From Zingiber officinale (taxonomy: Eukaryota > Streptophyta > Magnoliopsida > Zingiberales > Zingiberaceae), in NCBI RefSeq assembly GCF_018446385.1, contig NC_055988.1, forward strand, positions 165,924,209 through 165,988,208: a stretch of DNA of 64,000 bases. The letters are read 5' to 3'. The number at the start of each line of letters is the position of its first letter. Position 1 is the first letter of the stretch. The notes beneath the pieces are model-generated. The model saw only the letters and a program-made list of their open reading frames with translations. It ran no database searches and was not told where the DNA came from. The translations under genes and the position numbers were made by a program. Positions 12,149 to 24,365 of the stretch are shown piece after piece.

Positions 12149-13248
12149 GGCCGACGGAAATGTGGAGTAGTAGTTAAATAAACAGGATGCGAGGTTGCTA
12201 CTGTAAATATCATTTAATTTTATATCTTAAACGAAATTAATATTGTATTTAACCATTTTTTTTAAGTCTTCTGTTTTTTTTTAAAAAATAAATTTATTTA
12301 TTTATGACAATAATAATAATAATGATAAATACTTTTAATTTTTTTAAAAAAATTATCATGACCAATTCAAGCTCCTTTAACAGGGATCCATACCTCTAAC
12401 TAACTACAACTTAAAAGAAACCAACTCAAACCGAGTTCAACTATATTTAAATTTATTTATTTTCTTATCCAAATTATTTAAATTTATTTTAAAAACCTTA
12501 TCAAATTCACTTATCGAGCCCAACTGTTATATAAATTAAATTATTAATTTACTACATAAAATTTATACTAGTATTTTTAGATAATTTAAGATTGTAAAAA
12601 GTTTATAAATGCTTATTTTTAAAAAAAAAATTAATAAATAGGTTTATTTATCCATAAATGAATTGAGTTTACTAGGGCTCACCTTGTTTATTTAAAATTA
12701 ACTTATAATATATTTTACTAATTAGAAACTTTTATAATGGGAGATTGGGAGTTTGATCTGCTGCGCGCCAACTGCTGCACGGCAGCGTCCGCGGCCAAGG
12801 GCACGCGACCACGTGGGTTGACTGCCCCATGTCAGCGCGGAGACTGCCGCGCAGCAGAACATTACTCTTAATAATGATAGTAAAATCTCCATTACCATCA
12901 CTGCTTTCTATCACCATTGCATCTCAAGCTCTATAATACAGTCAGGGAGCCAACAAATTTATACTATTACAACAAAGAACTGAAAAAGGGTATCGATACT
13001 ATCGGATAGCCAATCGAGAAGCTAGCAATTCCAGTGCTATGCAAGCAAAACTGTTTCGGAAAATGGTCTGTCTCTTAGTTCGCAATGCTAACACTTTCTC
13101 AGGCTGCATTGGCATAAAATGCTAATGATCAAGAGTAGTGATTCACTGTTCGTGTGTAAGCCACCATCAAATTTACTCTTTGTCGAAACTTAAACATGAA
13201 TCCAGTTAAACAAAGGGACCTCTGAATTTTATGGACAGCGATTGTAGA
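12149..13248. other. intergenic region between RUS6-like gene and CHIP
   Basis: Contains the 5' leader and promoter of CHIP near 12150-12200, then AT-rich sequence to about 12740. At 12745-12860 there is a GC-rich islet bounded by a 10-bp inverted repeat (CTGCTGCGCG at 12758 and its complement at 12848). The rest to 13248 is presumed 3' UTR and flank of the RUS6-like gene. No further gene seen. Confidence 0.5.
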
Positions 13249-16200
13249 TCAGTGTTGTAGAGTACTAACTAGTCGCGCTCTACCGGGGTTAAGCAACGAG
13301 TGGGACATTATCCATCCCTACCAAATGAGAAGACATCGTCAATAGAGAGCTAAGAATTATTCAAAATATGAATCAGTTTGAATGATAGAAGGCAGTTCGA
13401 AAGTAGAATGCTTATTCGCGAATGCATCACCTGTTCAGTAGCTTTATTCTTGAATGTCGTATACGAAGATGACACAATCTTGCAAGACTCTGCGATATGA
13501 GAAAGAAAGTTGGCATTTGTAGCGAGCAACGGTTCTTCGTATCTCGATTGGCCGGTGCTCCTAAATTTTGTCAAAGCTTGTTTTGAGTGTGACGAACAGA
13601 TGAAAGACAGAAGAACATGAGCCTGTGGTAAAAGAAAGGTGTCCGATAAGTTAAGCAGGTGTTTTATGTATATTTGACATTTAGTAACCAGTGCTCACAT
13701 GGAAAGCCGCTTTAAGTACATCGTCTGATTTTGCTTGATCCTTGAGCAATGCATAGATTTTACCCTTCGAAGGGTTATATGTGATCATGTATCTCTCCTC
13801 CTGTGATTGGACAAACAACTCAAACTCCGAAGATAGAAGTAGAAGATGCAACAAATAAAGCTGGGAATGTGAATTAAAATTGCAGCGAGCAGGAATCATA
13901 AGATCAAATATACCTCGAACAAGGGCTGGATAGCGACAAATGAAGATGGCTCCTGGAATGCTTCAGAAAATCTTGATCCTGAACATAAGGTAAAATAGAT
14001 ATAGCAGTGCAAATTGTAAAGGTGAACAGGAAGAGTCATTTATTTGTCGCATACCTATAACAATTGGTGTACGGTTAGACCATGGAGGATTAAAAATGTT
14101 CTCCTTTACATTGCCTTCCCTTAATGATGGAACAATCCCTAGAAAATTTCAAGCATTGTTAATAGAGGTTACAGAAGAAGATATTATACAAAAAATCTAT
14201 TCCAAAGACAGTCGAATGTCACTAAGTAGTCAGAGTAATAGAAATGAAATACATATTTAAATTGGATAGAATTGGAAGTGCGAGGGATAAAAGATACTCT
14301 AGTTAAGAGATGAATATTTCTAGTGGCATAGGCTTGCATAGCATATAATGCTGTTTCCATATAACCAACCCTCGATAGTTTGGACTACTAACACAACTTG
14401 AAGTAGAAAAAACTGCCTAGAAGAAAATATGAGTTTCCTTCTTTCCATTTTCTAAAAATGAAAAATCATATCATTATTATCGAACACCATTACCAGTTTA
14501 TTTGATTTTACTATAACAGCAGTAAATATCTATTATACACAGAACTCTTTCAAACTTCTCTGTTCATTAACTGCCTTAGAATTTTGCGAACATCACATTG
14601 CCTACTTGATAGATCCATCAAATGAGGGTAGACTTTAGTTACACTATTTACTAGCTGAAGTTGATCAGAAAAGTAGTTAAGTACACAACATCAAAGTACT
14701 TCATGATATCTTGGTGCAAACAAAAATGCATTTAAACTGTATATATCTTGCTTCACGTACCAGTCTTGATGAAGGAATCCACTGCCACAGCAAATCTTTC
14801 CCTGTTTAATGTATTCAATACTACTGATTTGACCTAGCAAAGATGTAGAATACACATAATAAACTTGTTGAAATAGTAAAAAATGACACACAGCACCTTG
14901 AGCCGACAGAGACTAACCTCCTGATATGAGCTAAACAGATACCCACATGACAAGAATGTGAATGAGGCCACCAAAGATGGATTTCTTTTTGATATCATGA
15001 TAGACAGTCCAGTACCCAACTTAAACAAAAAGGGAAAATTTCTATCAGTAGCATTTTGATACAGTTCTACAGCAAAAACTTGTAAAGGAAGGAAAATGAG
15101 GGATACGTCAGACAATTTATCTGATTTTTGAATGATAACATTTCTCTGTCAAGCATAAAGGCAACAGAGTGTAACTTATTCAAAAAGGAAGTTATTCCTG
15201 ATAGTAAGAATGAAGCAAATGCAAGTGAAGAATGATTTCATCGATATTATAATTGTCTGAAAGACTTTTTCTGTAGAACTTAATTCTATTTAGCATTTGT
15301 GAAGGATCCAAAAGAATGCATAGTAAGTCAAGTTGGCATGCCTTCTAATCTACAAGTTAAAAGCTTTCTGAGGTAACTATGAATTTATTTCATTTCTTTA
15401 ATTTTCTCTTCTTATTAGGTTCCAATTTTGAAAAGCTTGCAAGAACTAAAGCCCATCTAGAGAATAAAACTTTGTGGCACCAAAAAGATAGAAATTTGAA
15501 AAGATAGCATACCGTACACAACCTGCTTTACCAATTCGACTCATTCTAAATTTTGCAGAAGTTAATATGCTTGAAGAAACATCAAAAGTTTTTTTTTATT
15601 TAGGTCAAGTCATTGAAATTGAGAAACAAGCTAGAAAAAGGGATAGTAACTGGACTAACCCATGCATAATAAAGTAATAGCATGCACAAGTCTACACTGC
15701 AAGAATAGTTGGGACGACTGCCTACCGAAGTGGAAAGTGTTCTCAAACATTTAGAATGTCTATATTCCAGGTAATTGTTGAACAGAATAGCCTACCAGAT
15801 CAGCGATATTGGCAACACATTCTCCTTTAGCAGTGACGTCCCCTATATTTTCTCCTTTGGCATAGGCCTTGTAGATTGGAGTACGTGTAGATGTCGATGT
15901 CACAGCAGCAACATTCTGCAAGGGAGACAATTAAGGTATCACACATCATGCAGATCCTATTATCCTCAAATGAAACTAGACATTGAGCGCATAGCTTTGC
16001 TTCCTAACCTTCAGAACATTGGCCACACAAGCAAGCGGCAAGAAAAGCTGTGGAACTGCAGCAGTTGCTAACTCTACTCCTGCACCTAACTCCATCAAAA
16101 GATCACCAGCAAAGCGAAGCTGTTGGAAATATAAACTATCAGTCAACAATTATTTGCCATATACAGAAGCTATGAAATGGAAAGAGCACGAGGGTATACC

Positions 16201-17895
16201 TGCTTCAGATCATAGTCAAACTTTTTTCCTTGACGTGAGTAGAGCATTTTGCCAACCCGGCCAGCTCCATCCTGGATAAATTTTGAAGATATGATTAAAA
16301 GCCAAAATGAAGTACTTGGTCAAACAGATTCAGTATGGGAAAATGAAAATTGTTTCGACGAACCAACACAGGAAATATATCATTGTTTTTTTTATTCTTA
16401 AACTAACAAATAAGCAAATAATTCTTCAACTAAGCAATGCAAACTTTGATTGTTTTTACAGGATGAATTAAAGTAATTATTTACTTTACACACTCAAGCC
16501 AAGGGTATACACAGGAAAGGACAGTAACATCAGAAGAAAAAAGTTTAAATCTAGACATTGAATATTGCTATCTGAAATAGTTTAGGCTCATGGTCAAGAA
16601 AAAAGGTTTAGAAAAGATTAAGTCAAGATCATTACATAAGCAATAAGTGAATTCAACATAGACTACTAATTTTTCTGGGAAAAAAAAATTTACCTTGAGT
16701 ATCCAATTGATGGCAACAGCACCTGATGCAGCTGTATTTTTGGATACTCCTACAGAGTTTAACAGTGTCCGTGTTGTGAAAACACCCATGGCTCCACCAA
16801 AGAAATGCTGAACAACAGAAAGAAACACTAGTGAGGAACTCAAAACAAAAAAGAAATAACAATTTCCTTCATTGCTATAAGAATAAAGTAACAAATGGAT
16901 TCACACTACTTCAGATAAACTAGTATTTACCTTCAAAGCCCTCCATCTCATATATGGGACATAAGAAGGGGTCACACTGTCAGGAAAACCTTCAGGCACT
17001 ACATACAATCTTACGAATGACATCAACTCCTGCATGTGAATGCATATTTAGCAATTCAGCATGGATCTACAATAGCCATCTTAAATACACAAAATATAAG
17101 TCGTCACTTGCCTTAGGAGTCACAGGAAAAAAAATCGACAATACGTTCAGGAATTTAAGCATAAATAACTTATCTTGATCATCACAGAGGTACGTAGGTG
17201 AACAAGATGATCCACATTATAGGGGGCAAAAATGAACTAGGACAGCATGGTGAAAGACTAAGGGCAAGCTTCCTCATTTCACAGGATGCATATTGTTCAA
17301 TATCCGATTTTAGTTTCTACAAAGCCAAGATATTGTTTTGACAAACATTTCTAGGGAAAGCGACCTTGAAAACATCTTCAGTATAATGATTTATGATCTG
17401 TCATCTTCCTTAACCTACTGAAGGCAGAGTCTTTCTTTAGAACATCGGCGAACAAGAGACAGTGCCATATAAAAGACATATATAGTCTTGCTTCGTTTCA
17501 CCAAAAGAGATTAAAATCAATGCAGAGACGAATCGAAGCAAAATAATGCTCAGAGATGTCACCTCCAAGGGATCCACGGGGCTCTGCATCGGGACGGCGC
17601 GCAGAGACGGTCCCTTCCGCGCCTTAGTTCCGGGCGGGCATTCCACGTCGTCCAGCACATAACTCCACCTCCTCCCGTCGATCTCCTCGCAGCAGAGGAC
17701 CCTGGGAGCGGTGAGGGTGAGGCCGAGGCCGGGGTCGACGGTCGCCCCGAGCCTGACCTCGGTCTGGATCCGGTCGTCCCGCAGCGGCAGAGCGGTGGGT
17801 GAGGCGAGGGTGGCGACGGCGTTGGCGCGGACGGCGTCGCGGACGATGTCGCGGGCCTCGAGGCTGGGCGAGGGCTTCAATGGACCCGGAGCCAT
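13249..17895 (-). CDS. RUS6: ROOT UVB SENSITIVE 6-like protein (DUF647), 13 exons
   Basis: Minus-strand gene. Exons: 17895-17563, 17029-16931, 16807-16694, 16271-16200, 16119-16009, 15915-15796, 15019-14918, 14833-14761, 14138-14055, 13978-13914, 13800-13699, 13622-13431, 13317-13249. All phases agree and give 511 residues. The DUF647 core starts near residue 115 with VPEGFPDSVTPSYVPYMRW, then HFFGGAMGVFTTRTLLNSVG, DGAGRVGKMLYSRQGKKFDYDLKQ, LRFAGDLLMELGAGVELATA, the TSTSTRTPIYKAYAKGENIG block, and LGTGLSIMISKRNPSLVASF. The C-terminal extension ending GWIMSHSLLNPGRARL is the part that points to RUS6 rather than RUS1-5. The family is plant-conserved; RUS1/RUS2 act in early seedling UV-B response and RUS6 is essential in Arabidopsis (EMB1879), but biochemical role is unknown. 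The N-terminal 110 residues are GC-rich and variable. Confidence 0.92.
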
Positions 17896-20101
17896 GGTCG
17901 AATCGAGGCGGCGGATTGGGCGCTGGAAGAGTGAGGAAGGGGGGATTTAGAGGGCGAGAGTAGAGGGGTCGCCTCGGTTGTGTCGCCGGCGATTTTGGGG
18001 GCGTCGTCCGGGTTGTGACAGCTCCGCATAAGCATAAATACTAAGAAAGGAAATAATAAAGAATTGGAGGGTGGCGTCCAAACTGTTGCAAAATTGGTGG
18101 CTCCCCTGGCTGCGGGTCACCGAACCGGTCCGAGTTGGTCCATTTTTCCAAGTCGAACCTTCTATGGTGAAAAATATGCTCCGCAAAGAAAATAAAACTA
18201 ACCCAGGAGTGCGTTGTTAGAGCGAATGGAGTTTACTATTTAGAAGGAATAAATTATAAAGAAATTTATCAATATTTTATATTTATTAAAAATTAATTTT
18301 AAAATCTATTAATGTAACCATCTATACAGTGCCAACTATATTAATCCAGCGAGTAGAGATGGCAACAGGTCCATGTCCGGATTGAGACGGGTTTGATCAA
18401 ATCTGAGACCCTCCCCCATCTCCCTTTGGGCCTCCGTCTCGTTCTAAGAATTTGATAGGACGGATAAGATTTGTTAGATTTGTCATATTTTATTTTTTTA
18501 AAAATATAAAATAAAAAATTTTTAAAAATAATTAAATATTAAATTTATTTTTTAATATTTATATTAATAATATTTTGTAATTTTCGTAATATTATCACAA
18601 ATTAAAATCTATCAATTCTAATTAAATTAAAAATTAATTATCAATTTTTAATTAATAATTAATAAATAAATAAAATATTATATGGCACGGGTCCAAAGCT
18701 AGTCCAATTAAACCCATGACTCATCCTGGATCCGCCTTGAGACCTGTTTAAACGGGTCTAAATATATTCTATCGAAAGGATTTGTTATGAGGATAAATTT
18801 CAATCAGTTCTATTGTCATTCCTATTATATATTTATCTTAGATGTTCCACATAATCTGTCTTGTGATGGGAGATCCAATAAATTAAAGGACGAGAGGAAA
18901 TAAATAAGTGTGTTATTGATTTAGAGTGAGATTGATATTGATGATAACATATGATATAAATTAAGAGAGGAAAAGTTATTTTGAAATTTTTATTTGATAC
19001 GACTCGTGTGCTTGAATAATTTATAAATGCTTAAAATTATGATGATAAATGTGTTAGAAAAAAACACTCAATTAAAAATAATAAAATAAAATTTATATAT
19101 AGATACTCATTTTGAATACTTAATCAGTTGGATCAACTAACTTGTCCGTCCACTGACAAATATTAATTTCATAAAGTATTTAACAGAGGAATTAGCTTGC
19201 ACCTGAACGCTGAGCCGCTGACCGTTAAAAACTTGCGTGGTGCGAGTCCATTCGTGTCACTGTTCGTGTTTGTCCCATGCCGTCGCTGAAGTGGAAATGG
19301 ATAGCGACCGGGGTCCACTTGAGTCAGCTCTAATTGTCCTTTTATTTTTCAAGTGCACGCCTAAGAAATATATATTTATATTTTTCCTAATTAATTGGAT
19401 AAAAGTAATAAATTTATAATAATTTTTTTAATTATTCATTTAGATGATTTATAAGCTATAAAACCGTATTAATTCTACCTTAATCCTCATGTTTCTTTTG
19501 TTATTATTTCTTTTATTATTTGTGATTATCAAAAGAGATTTTCTCAATATATCTTTTAAAAATTAGATTTTAATCAAACAATTAAGAAGAATACTTTTTG
19601 CGTCCTAAATATTCATTTTTGTCTCAAAATGATGATCATTTTAAATTTTATAGTGAAAACTAGCAAAATTATAAACGTGAAGAAAACTTTGGCTAGTGCA
19701 AATCTTAGTCACGATCCACCTTGTAGTAGTGTGATGAAACATCATCCACAAGCTTGCTTTGAGGTCAAACAAACCCTAAAATATCTCACACCGTATCGAG
19801 CCAAAACGCACATAACTTGTCTCCCATTCATACGATAGTATTTTTTTTTAATCAAACGCTAATGCTCGCTTTTTTATCTTATCATAAAGATCGATTATAT
19901 TATTTCAGGCATGAAACTATCCTTATCTTAGATCGTGCATCCATTTCTCATCCAATTGTTGCGCATGACTCATTTCCACCGTCTATGTAACCCTAGTTGC
20001 ATGAACACGGATCGAGTAGAGTAGGATGTTGATGCAAGACCGATACACCCACTAGGGTGAGCCCCGATATAGAATGTGCTCCAATTTGCATACGATGACA
20101 C
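17896..20101. other. intergenic region between divergent RUS6-like gene and peroxidase
   Basis: The first 150 bases are the GC-rich leader and promoter of the RUS6-like gene. A decayed hAT-like relic is listed separately. The rest is AT-rich and shows no gene; short open frames at 19237 and 19629 lack family features. Confidence 0.5.
18354..18824. mobile_element. degenerate hAT-like MITE
   Basis: The left end TAGAGATGGCAACAGG and the complement of the right end TAGGAATGACAATAG form imperfect terminal inverted repeats of the sort common in plant hAT MITEs. Just inside both ends are runs resembling GGGTTTGA and AAACGGGTCT. I could not match an 8-bp target duplication, so the call is tentative. 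Confidence 0.35.
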
Positions 20102-20110
20102 TATATATAT
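20102..20110 (+). promoter_or_regulatory. candidate TATA box of the peroxidase gene
   Basis: TATATATAT about 113 bases before the peroxidase ATG. A start about 30 bases downstream would give a leader near 85-90 bases. Position fits, sequence alone cannot prove use. Confidence 0.45.
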
Positions 20111-20222
20111 GCATCCCTAGCTACAACACAAGTCTAGCGAAGTTTGAGCTCTTAGGGTTTTTTCCTACTGAAACCCTATTTTTGAACATTTCAAAAATTT
20201 GGAACTAAAGTAGGTAGAGAGG

Positions 20223-21442
20223 ATGATGAAGTCTTGTTTCGCGGACTTGATGCTGACGATGGTCCTATTGGCTTCGGGAGTTCGAGTTAGCTTCGGTGCT
20301 TTGTCTTCGAGTTATTATGCCATGACATGCCCATTTGTTGAGTTCACAGTGAGAAACACCGTGAGCCAAGCCTTGCAAAATGATCCTACCCTTGCGGCAG
20401 GTCTCCTCAGGCTCCACTTCCATGACTGTTTCGTTCAGGTTTAGTTATCGTCATTGCGCATGAGTTAATCTTCCTTTGTTTTCGACTCACTTTCTGTTAA
20501 CTATATATCATGAGTTGTAGGGATGCGATGCTTCTATTTTGATTGACGCTAGTGACAAAACAGCCGAGAAGGATTCGCCCGCCAACGAAAGCATTCGCGG
20601 GTATGAGGTCATCGACCAAGCGAAGCAAATGCTGGAGGATCAGTGCCCTGGGGTCGTCTCGTGTGCTGATATCATTGCTATAGCAGCTAGAGATGCGGTT
20701 CTATTTGTAAGAACTAACGAATTATTCTTCATCCATCATCATCATCATCATCATCATTGTTGTCATCGTCTACATGTATATCGTATTCATTGAATCGATA
20801 ATAATTAGGCTAGAGGTCCATATTACGACGTAGCGAATGGAAGGAAGGATGGTAGAAGGTCGAGAATAGAAGACACGATTAACTTGCCACCCCCAACCCT
20901 AAATAGCACCGAACTCATCAAGATGTTTGCTCAGCATGGCTTTAATGTTCAGGATTTGGTGGCTTTATCCGGTAAGCAAACTCGACTACTAACCCTGTTA
21001 CACTTACCTTTTCTTTTATCGCAAATGTGAATTGTGACCGTTAGGGGCTCACACTTTGGGGGCCGCGAGGTGTGTATCGTTCAATCAAAGGTTGAGCAAC
21101 TTCGACTCGACCAACGAAGCTGACCCGACGATGGACTCCAACTACGCGAGGATGCTGCAGAGGACGTGCAACGCGGGAAACAACACGCAGGTGGGGTTCG
21201 ACTACACGAGGAACCGATTCGACGTCAACTATTTCTACGCGCTGCAGGCGAGGATGGGGCTCCTCATGTCCGACCAGACTCTGTATAGCAACCCTCGGAC
21301 ACAGTCGATTGTGAATTCTTATTCGATGGACCCAAGGAGCTTCTTCTCTGATTTTCAGCAGGCAATGATTAAGATGGGGGCCCTAGACATCAAAGAAGGC
21401 AATCAAGGGGAGATCAGGCTAAATTGCAGAAAATTCAACTAA
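20223..21442 (+). CDS. secreted class III peroxidase, 4 exons
   Basis: Exons 20223-20438, 20521-20706, 20809-20971 and 21045-21442 encode 320 residues, the normal size. This is the classical four-exon, three-intron layout of plant class III peroxidases. Residues 1-25 are a signal peptide ending before ALSSSYY, so the enzyme should enter the secretory path to wall or vacuole. Distal haem pocket: Arg63 and His67 in LRLHFHDCF. Proximal haem ligand: His191 in [25 protein letters not shown] is the family signature. All eight disulfide cysteines are present (in TCP, HDC, GCD, QCP, SCA, ARC, RTC, LNC). It would oxidise phenolics or lignin precursors with hydrogen peroxide; the physiological substrate cannot be read. 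Start: two adjacent ATGs at 20223 and 20226; I used the first. Confidence 0.95.
20734..20757. repeat. (CAT)8 microsatellite
   Basis: Eight perfect CAT units in intron 2 of the peroxidase gene. Likely length-variable between individuals. Confidence 0.95.
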
Positions 21443-22640
21443 AAGACATTTTTAAAAAATTAAATAAATAAATATTTTGTTAAAAAAAAAAAGTTCTATG
21501 CTTTGTGTGCTCCCTCCATGTTGTAATAAGTTGTGCTCTAGATGTTATGGATGTTAGTCTTTATCCGACTCAAGTGTAAATTTAATGTTGATCCATACAC
21601 GGGTCGATTTTTTTTCTATTATTTGTAGTAATTTTAATTTAAATTAGGATTAAAGTTCTAATCGAAAAATATAATTACAAGCTCCATGTTTTCCAAAATA
21701 TTATTTAAGCTGAAAAAATATTTTTTTAATGCATTTTATTCATCATATTTCGGTTAGTGAAGGAATTTATTAAAATCATACAATTTGTTATTTTATCGAA
21801 ATATGATTGGATTTGACGGAGAGTAAATTTGAGAATTTATTAAATGCAATTACAATAAGAGATATTGAAGTTATGAAGCATTTTAGTTTGCTTGAAAAGA
21901 CATAAGAGAGGGGAAGGATCATTTGCTGCTACTTCTCACTCCTTCCCCTCTCTTCCTCTCAAGTAATCAAGACCTGTGAGCGTTCGCTCGATTCCTCTCC
22001 ACCATTGATTCCACACTTCCCTTGTTTCCTTAGTTATGAACCATGTGATAAAATTGATTGATTGACTTAAAGAGTTCGAAATGATATGAAATTTAAATTA
22101 TATATGTTCATCTAATTCTTCTGATTATATTCATGTTCTCAAATATCAATTTGATATACTATATTAAAAATAATAATTTATTAAATTCGAATTAAAATTT
22201 TTAAATACATTCATATTAAAAAAATTATTATCTTAATATATTATGTCAAATTGATGTAACTGATGACCTAAAGAGCTTGAAACAATATGAAATAAGTCAT
22301 ATGTTTATCTAGTTCTCCTGATTGATACAATGTAGCAATCGATTAGGGACTTTACTGTGCCGATGAATAATATCCCGAATCGATTGTTAAAATGTAACAA
22401 TCAATTGAGGTAAATACGGGACAAAATAAGTATGAGATACATGATTTGTTAATTTTAAAACTTAGCTATGTGATTTTGGTATTCAAAAACTTCATCTCCG
22501 TGGTTTGATAATTTACTAAAATAAATTAAGCGAAGTTTAAACAACTATTTCAATTACTACTTTATTTAGATGTGAACATCACATAACTCGGCTCTACTTA
22601 GCTCATTTACAACCACAAAACTGCTCTACACCCTTAGAAC
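21443..22640. other. intergenic region 3' of the peroxidase gene
   Basis: Peroxidase 3' UTR with an AATAAA-type signal near 21462, then AT-rich DNA. At 22030-22440 short stretches recur in altered form (GAAATGATATGAAA and GAAACAATATGAAA; AGCAATCGATTAG and ACAATCAATTGAGG), suggesting an old repeat. No gene found. Confidence 0.5.
21905..21953. repeat. hairpin with 14-bp perfect arms
   Basis: AGAGAGGGGAAGGA at 21905-21918 is exactly complementary to 21940-21953, with a 21-base loop. The purine/pyrimidine arms stand out from the AT-rich surroundings. Confidence 0.8.
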
Positions 22641-22648
22641 AATATATC

Positions 22649-23947
22649 CAGGGTCGGCTCAAGACATAGGGCATTAAGACCTATGCCTAGGGCCCATCAG
22701 ATTTCATATATATATATATATGAAGTTGTATATTAAATATTTAAAATTATGGTTAAAATAAATTTAGCGAGATTTATTTTCATTGATAATTTTAATTTTT
22801 TACTAGTCAAGTTATATTTACTCAGTAATTTTAAATTTTTAAGATTTAATCAATAATTTTTAATAGATTGTTTTTATTTTTTTTTACTCTGATTAAATTT
22901 AATTGATAATTTTAATTTCTTACAATTAAAATTAGATTGGGTTAATAATTTATTTTTTAATTAAAATTTAATTAGTAATTTTTAACTTTTTATTGATAAA
23001 AATGTAATTTACTAAGACAAATTAAATTTTTTATTAATAAATTAAAAATATTTATGAGTTATATTTAATTGATATTTTTTTATAGAAATTTAATATTACA
23101 CTATTATTTTTTTATATTTTTTTTTTGTTCTATATACTGCTTCGTTATCAATTTTTAAAAATTTTATTTTTCTTTCAATTTTTTAATAATTCACCATGTT
23201 TATTAGTTAACTATTTTTGGGTAAATAAATTTTACTAATAATTTATCAAAATTAAAATTGATAAAAGGATAATTTGATTTATGAAGTTCCCTCCAATACA
23301 AGATTTCAAGAAAGAATCTATTTTGCATAATGACTATATCTAATACTCGAATATATTTCTCTAGGTTACATATAATAATTTTATTGTTGTGTCAAGACTT
23401 TCTTTCCTCAAAGTTAAAATTAATTAATATTTTTTTAAATAACAATTAAAATGCATATTAATAATATTATAATAATTTATTACTAGTTTCCAAATTAGTT
23501 AACATAAATATTTTTTATTTTTTAAATTTTACTAATAAAGAAGTGAAGTTTGATGCAAGATAAAGTTATTAATATGTGACATAATTTGTCACTACTTTCA
23601 ATTGTATAAATTATTATTGGCAATATATGAAATTATTCTTTTAAATTTTACTAATAAAATTAAATGTTATCCCTAAGACATGGTTGAGTTGGCTAATGAA
23701 CAATGGGCAAGGGGTTGCGGTAAATTCGAGAAAAAAGTAGTAGTCTAACTACAACTTCCTGATTTACCTCTTTATAGATTATCGTAAAATTGATCGTGTT
23801 AAGCTGTTAGGGTGGCAACTTCTACTTTTTACTATAACTAATAAAATTAAACATCTCTAATAATATTTATTTTAAAAAATATTAAGACCTTACTTTTTTA
23901 TTTTTTTATTATTTTTTTGCCTAGGCCTCAGGATTGAGACGACCCTG
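22649..23947. mobile_element. non-autonomous hAT-type DNA transposon
   Basis: The left end CAGGGTCGGCTCAAG and the complement of the right end CAGGGTCGTCTCAA form terminal inverted repeats of hAT type. The 8-bp sequence AATATATC flanks both sides exactly (22641-22648 and 23948-23955), as expected for hAT insertion. The 1.3 kb interior is AT-rich and holds no transposase frame, so it depends on an autonomous relative. Confidence 0.88.
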
Positions 23948-23955
23948 AATATATC

Positions 23956-24365
23956 TCTACGGTGGAGTAGCTTTGGTCATAGTTGCTCGACCTGATAATC
24001 CACCCTTGGGCAAAGTTACTACAAGGTGGAGCACACCAGAGGTATTTTATGTATCAAATTATGGATGAAACACTGTTTTAATAATTTTTAAAAGACGAGC
24101 AAATATATTCTACCTATTTTTAATCCCTTATCAAGGTCCCAAAAAACCTGAACACGTCCAAACTGTGAAAATCAAATGAATTTGTATTCATAAAAAATCA
24201 ATAATGACATCTTTATTACTGGCCCTATTCTTTGTTTGAATATAATAAATTTAAGATGCCTAGATTTAAAGAGTTGGGTCAGGATTTCAAGCTGACCTGT
24301 ACAATGTTGCCAGCCCAGCAGCCACATCAGCATGAAAAAATAAGTAAGGATTCGGACTAAAAGCT
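23956..24365. other. 3' flank of the glycosyltransferase gene
   Basis: AT-rich stretch between the hAT element and the stop codon of the minus-strand glycosyltransferase at 24366. Presumed 3' UTR toward its right part. Nothing else seen. Confidence 0.5.
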
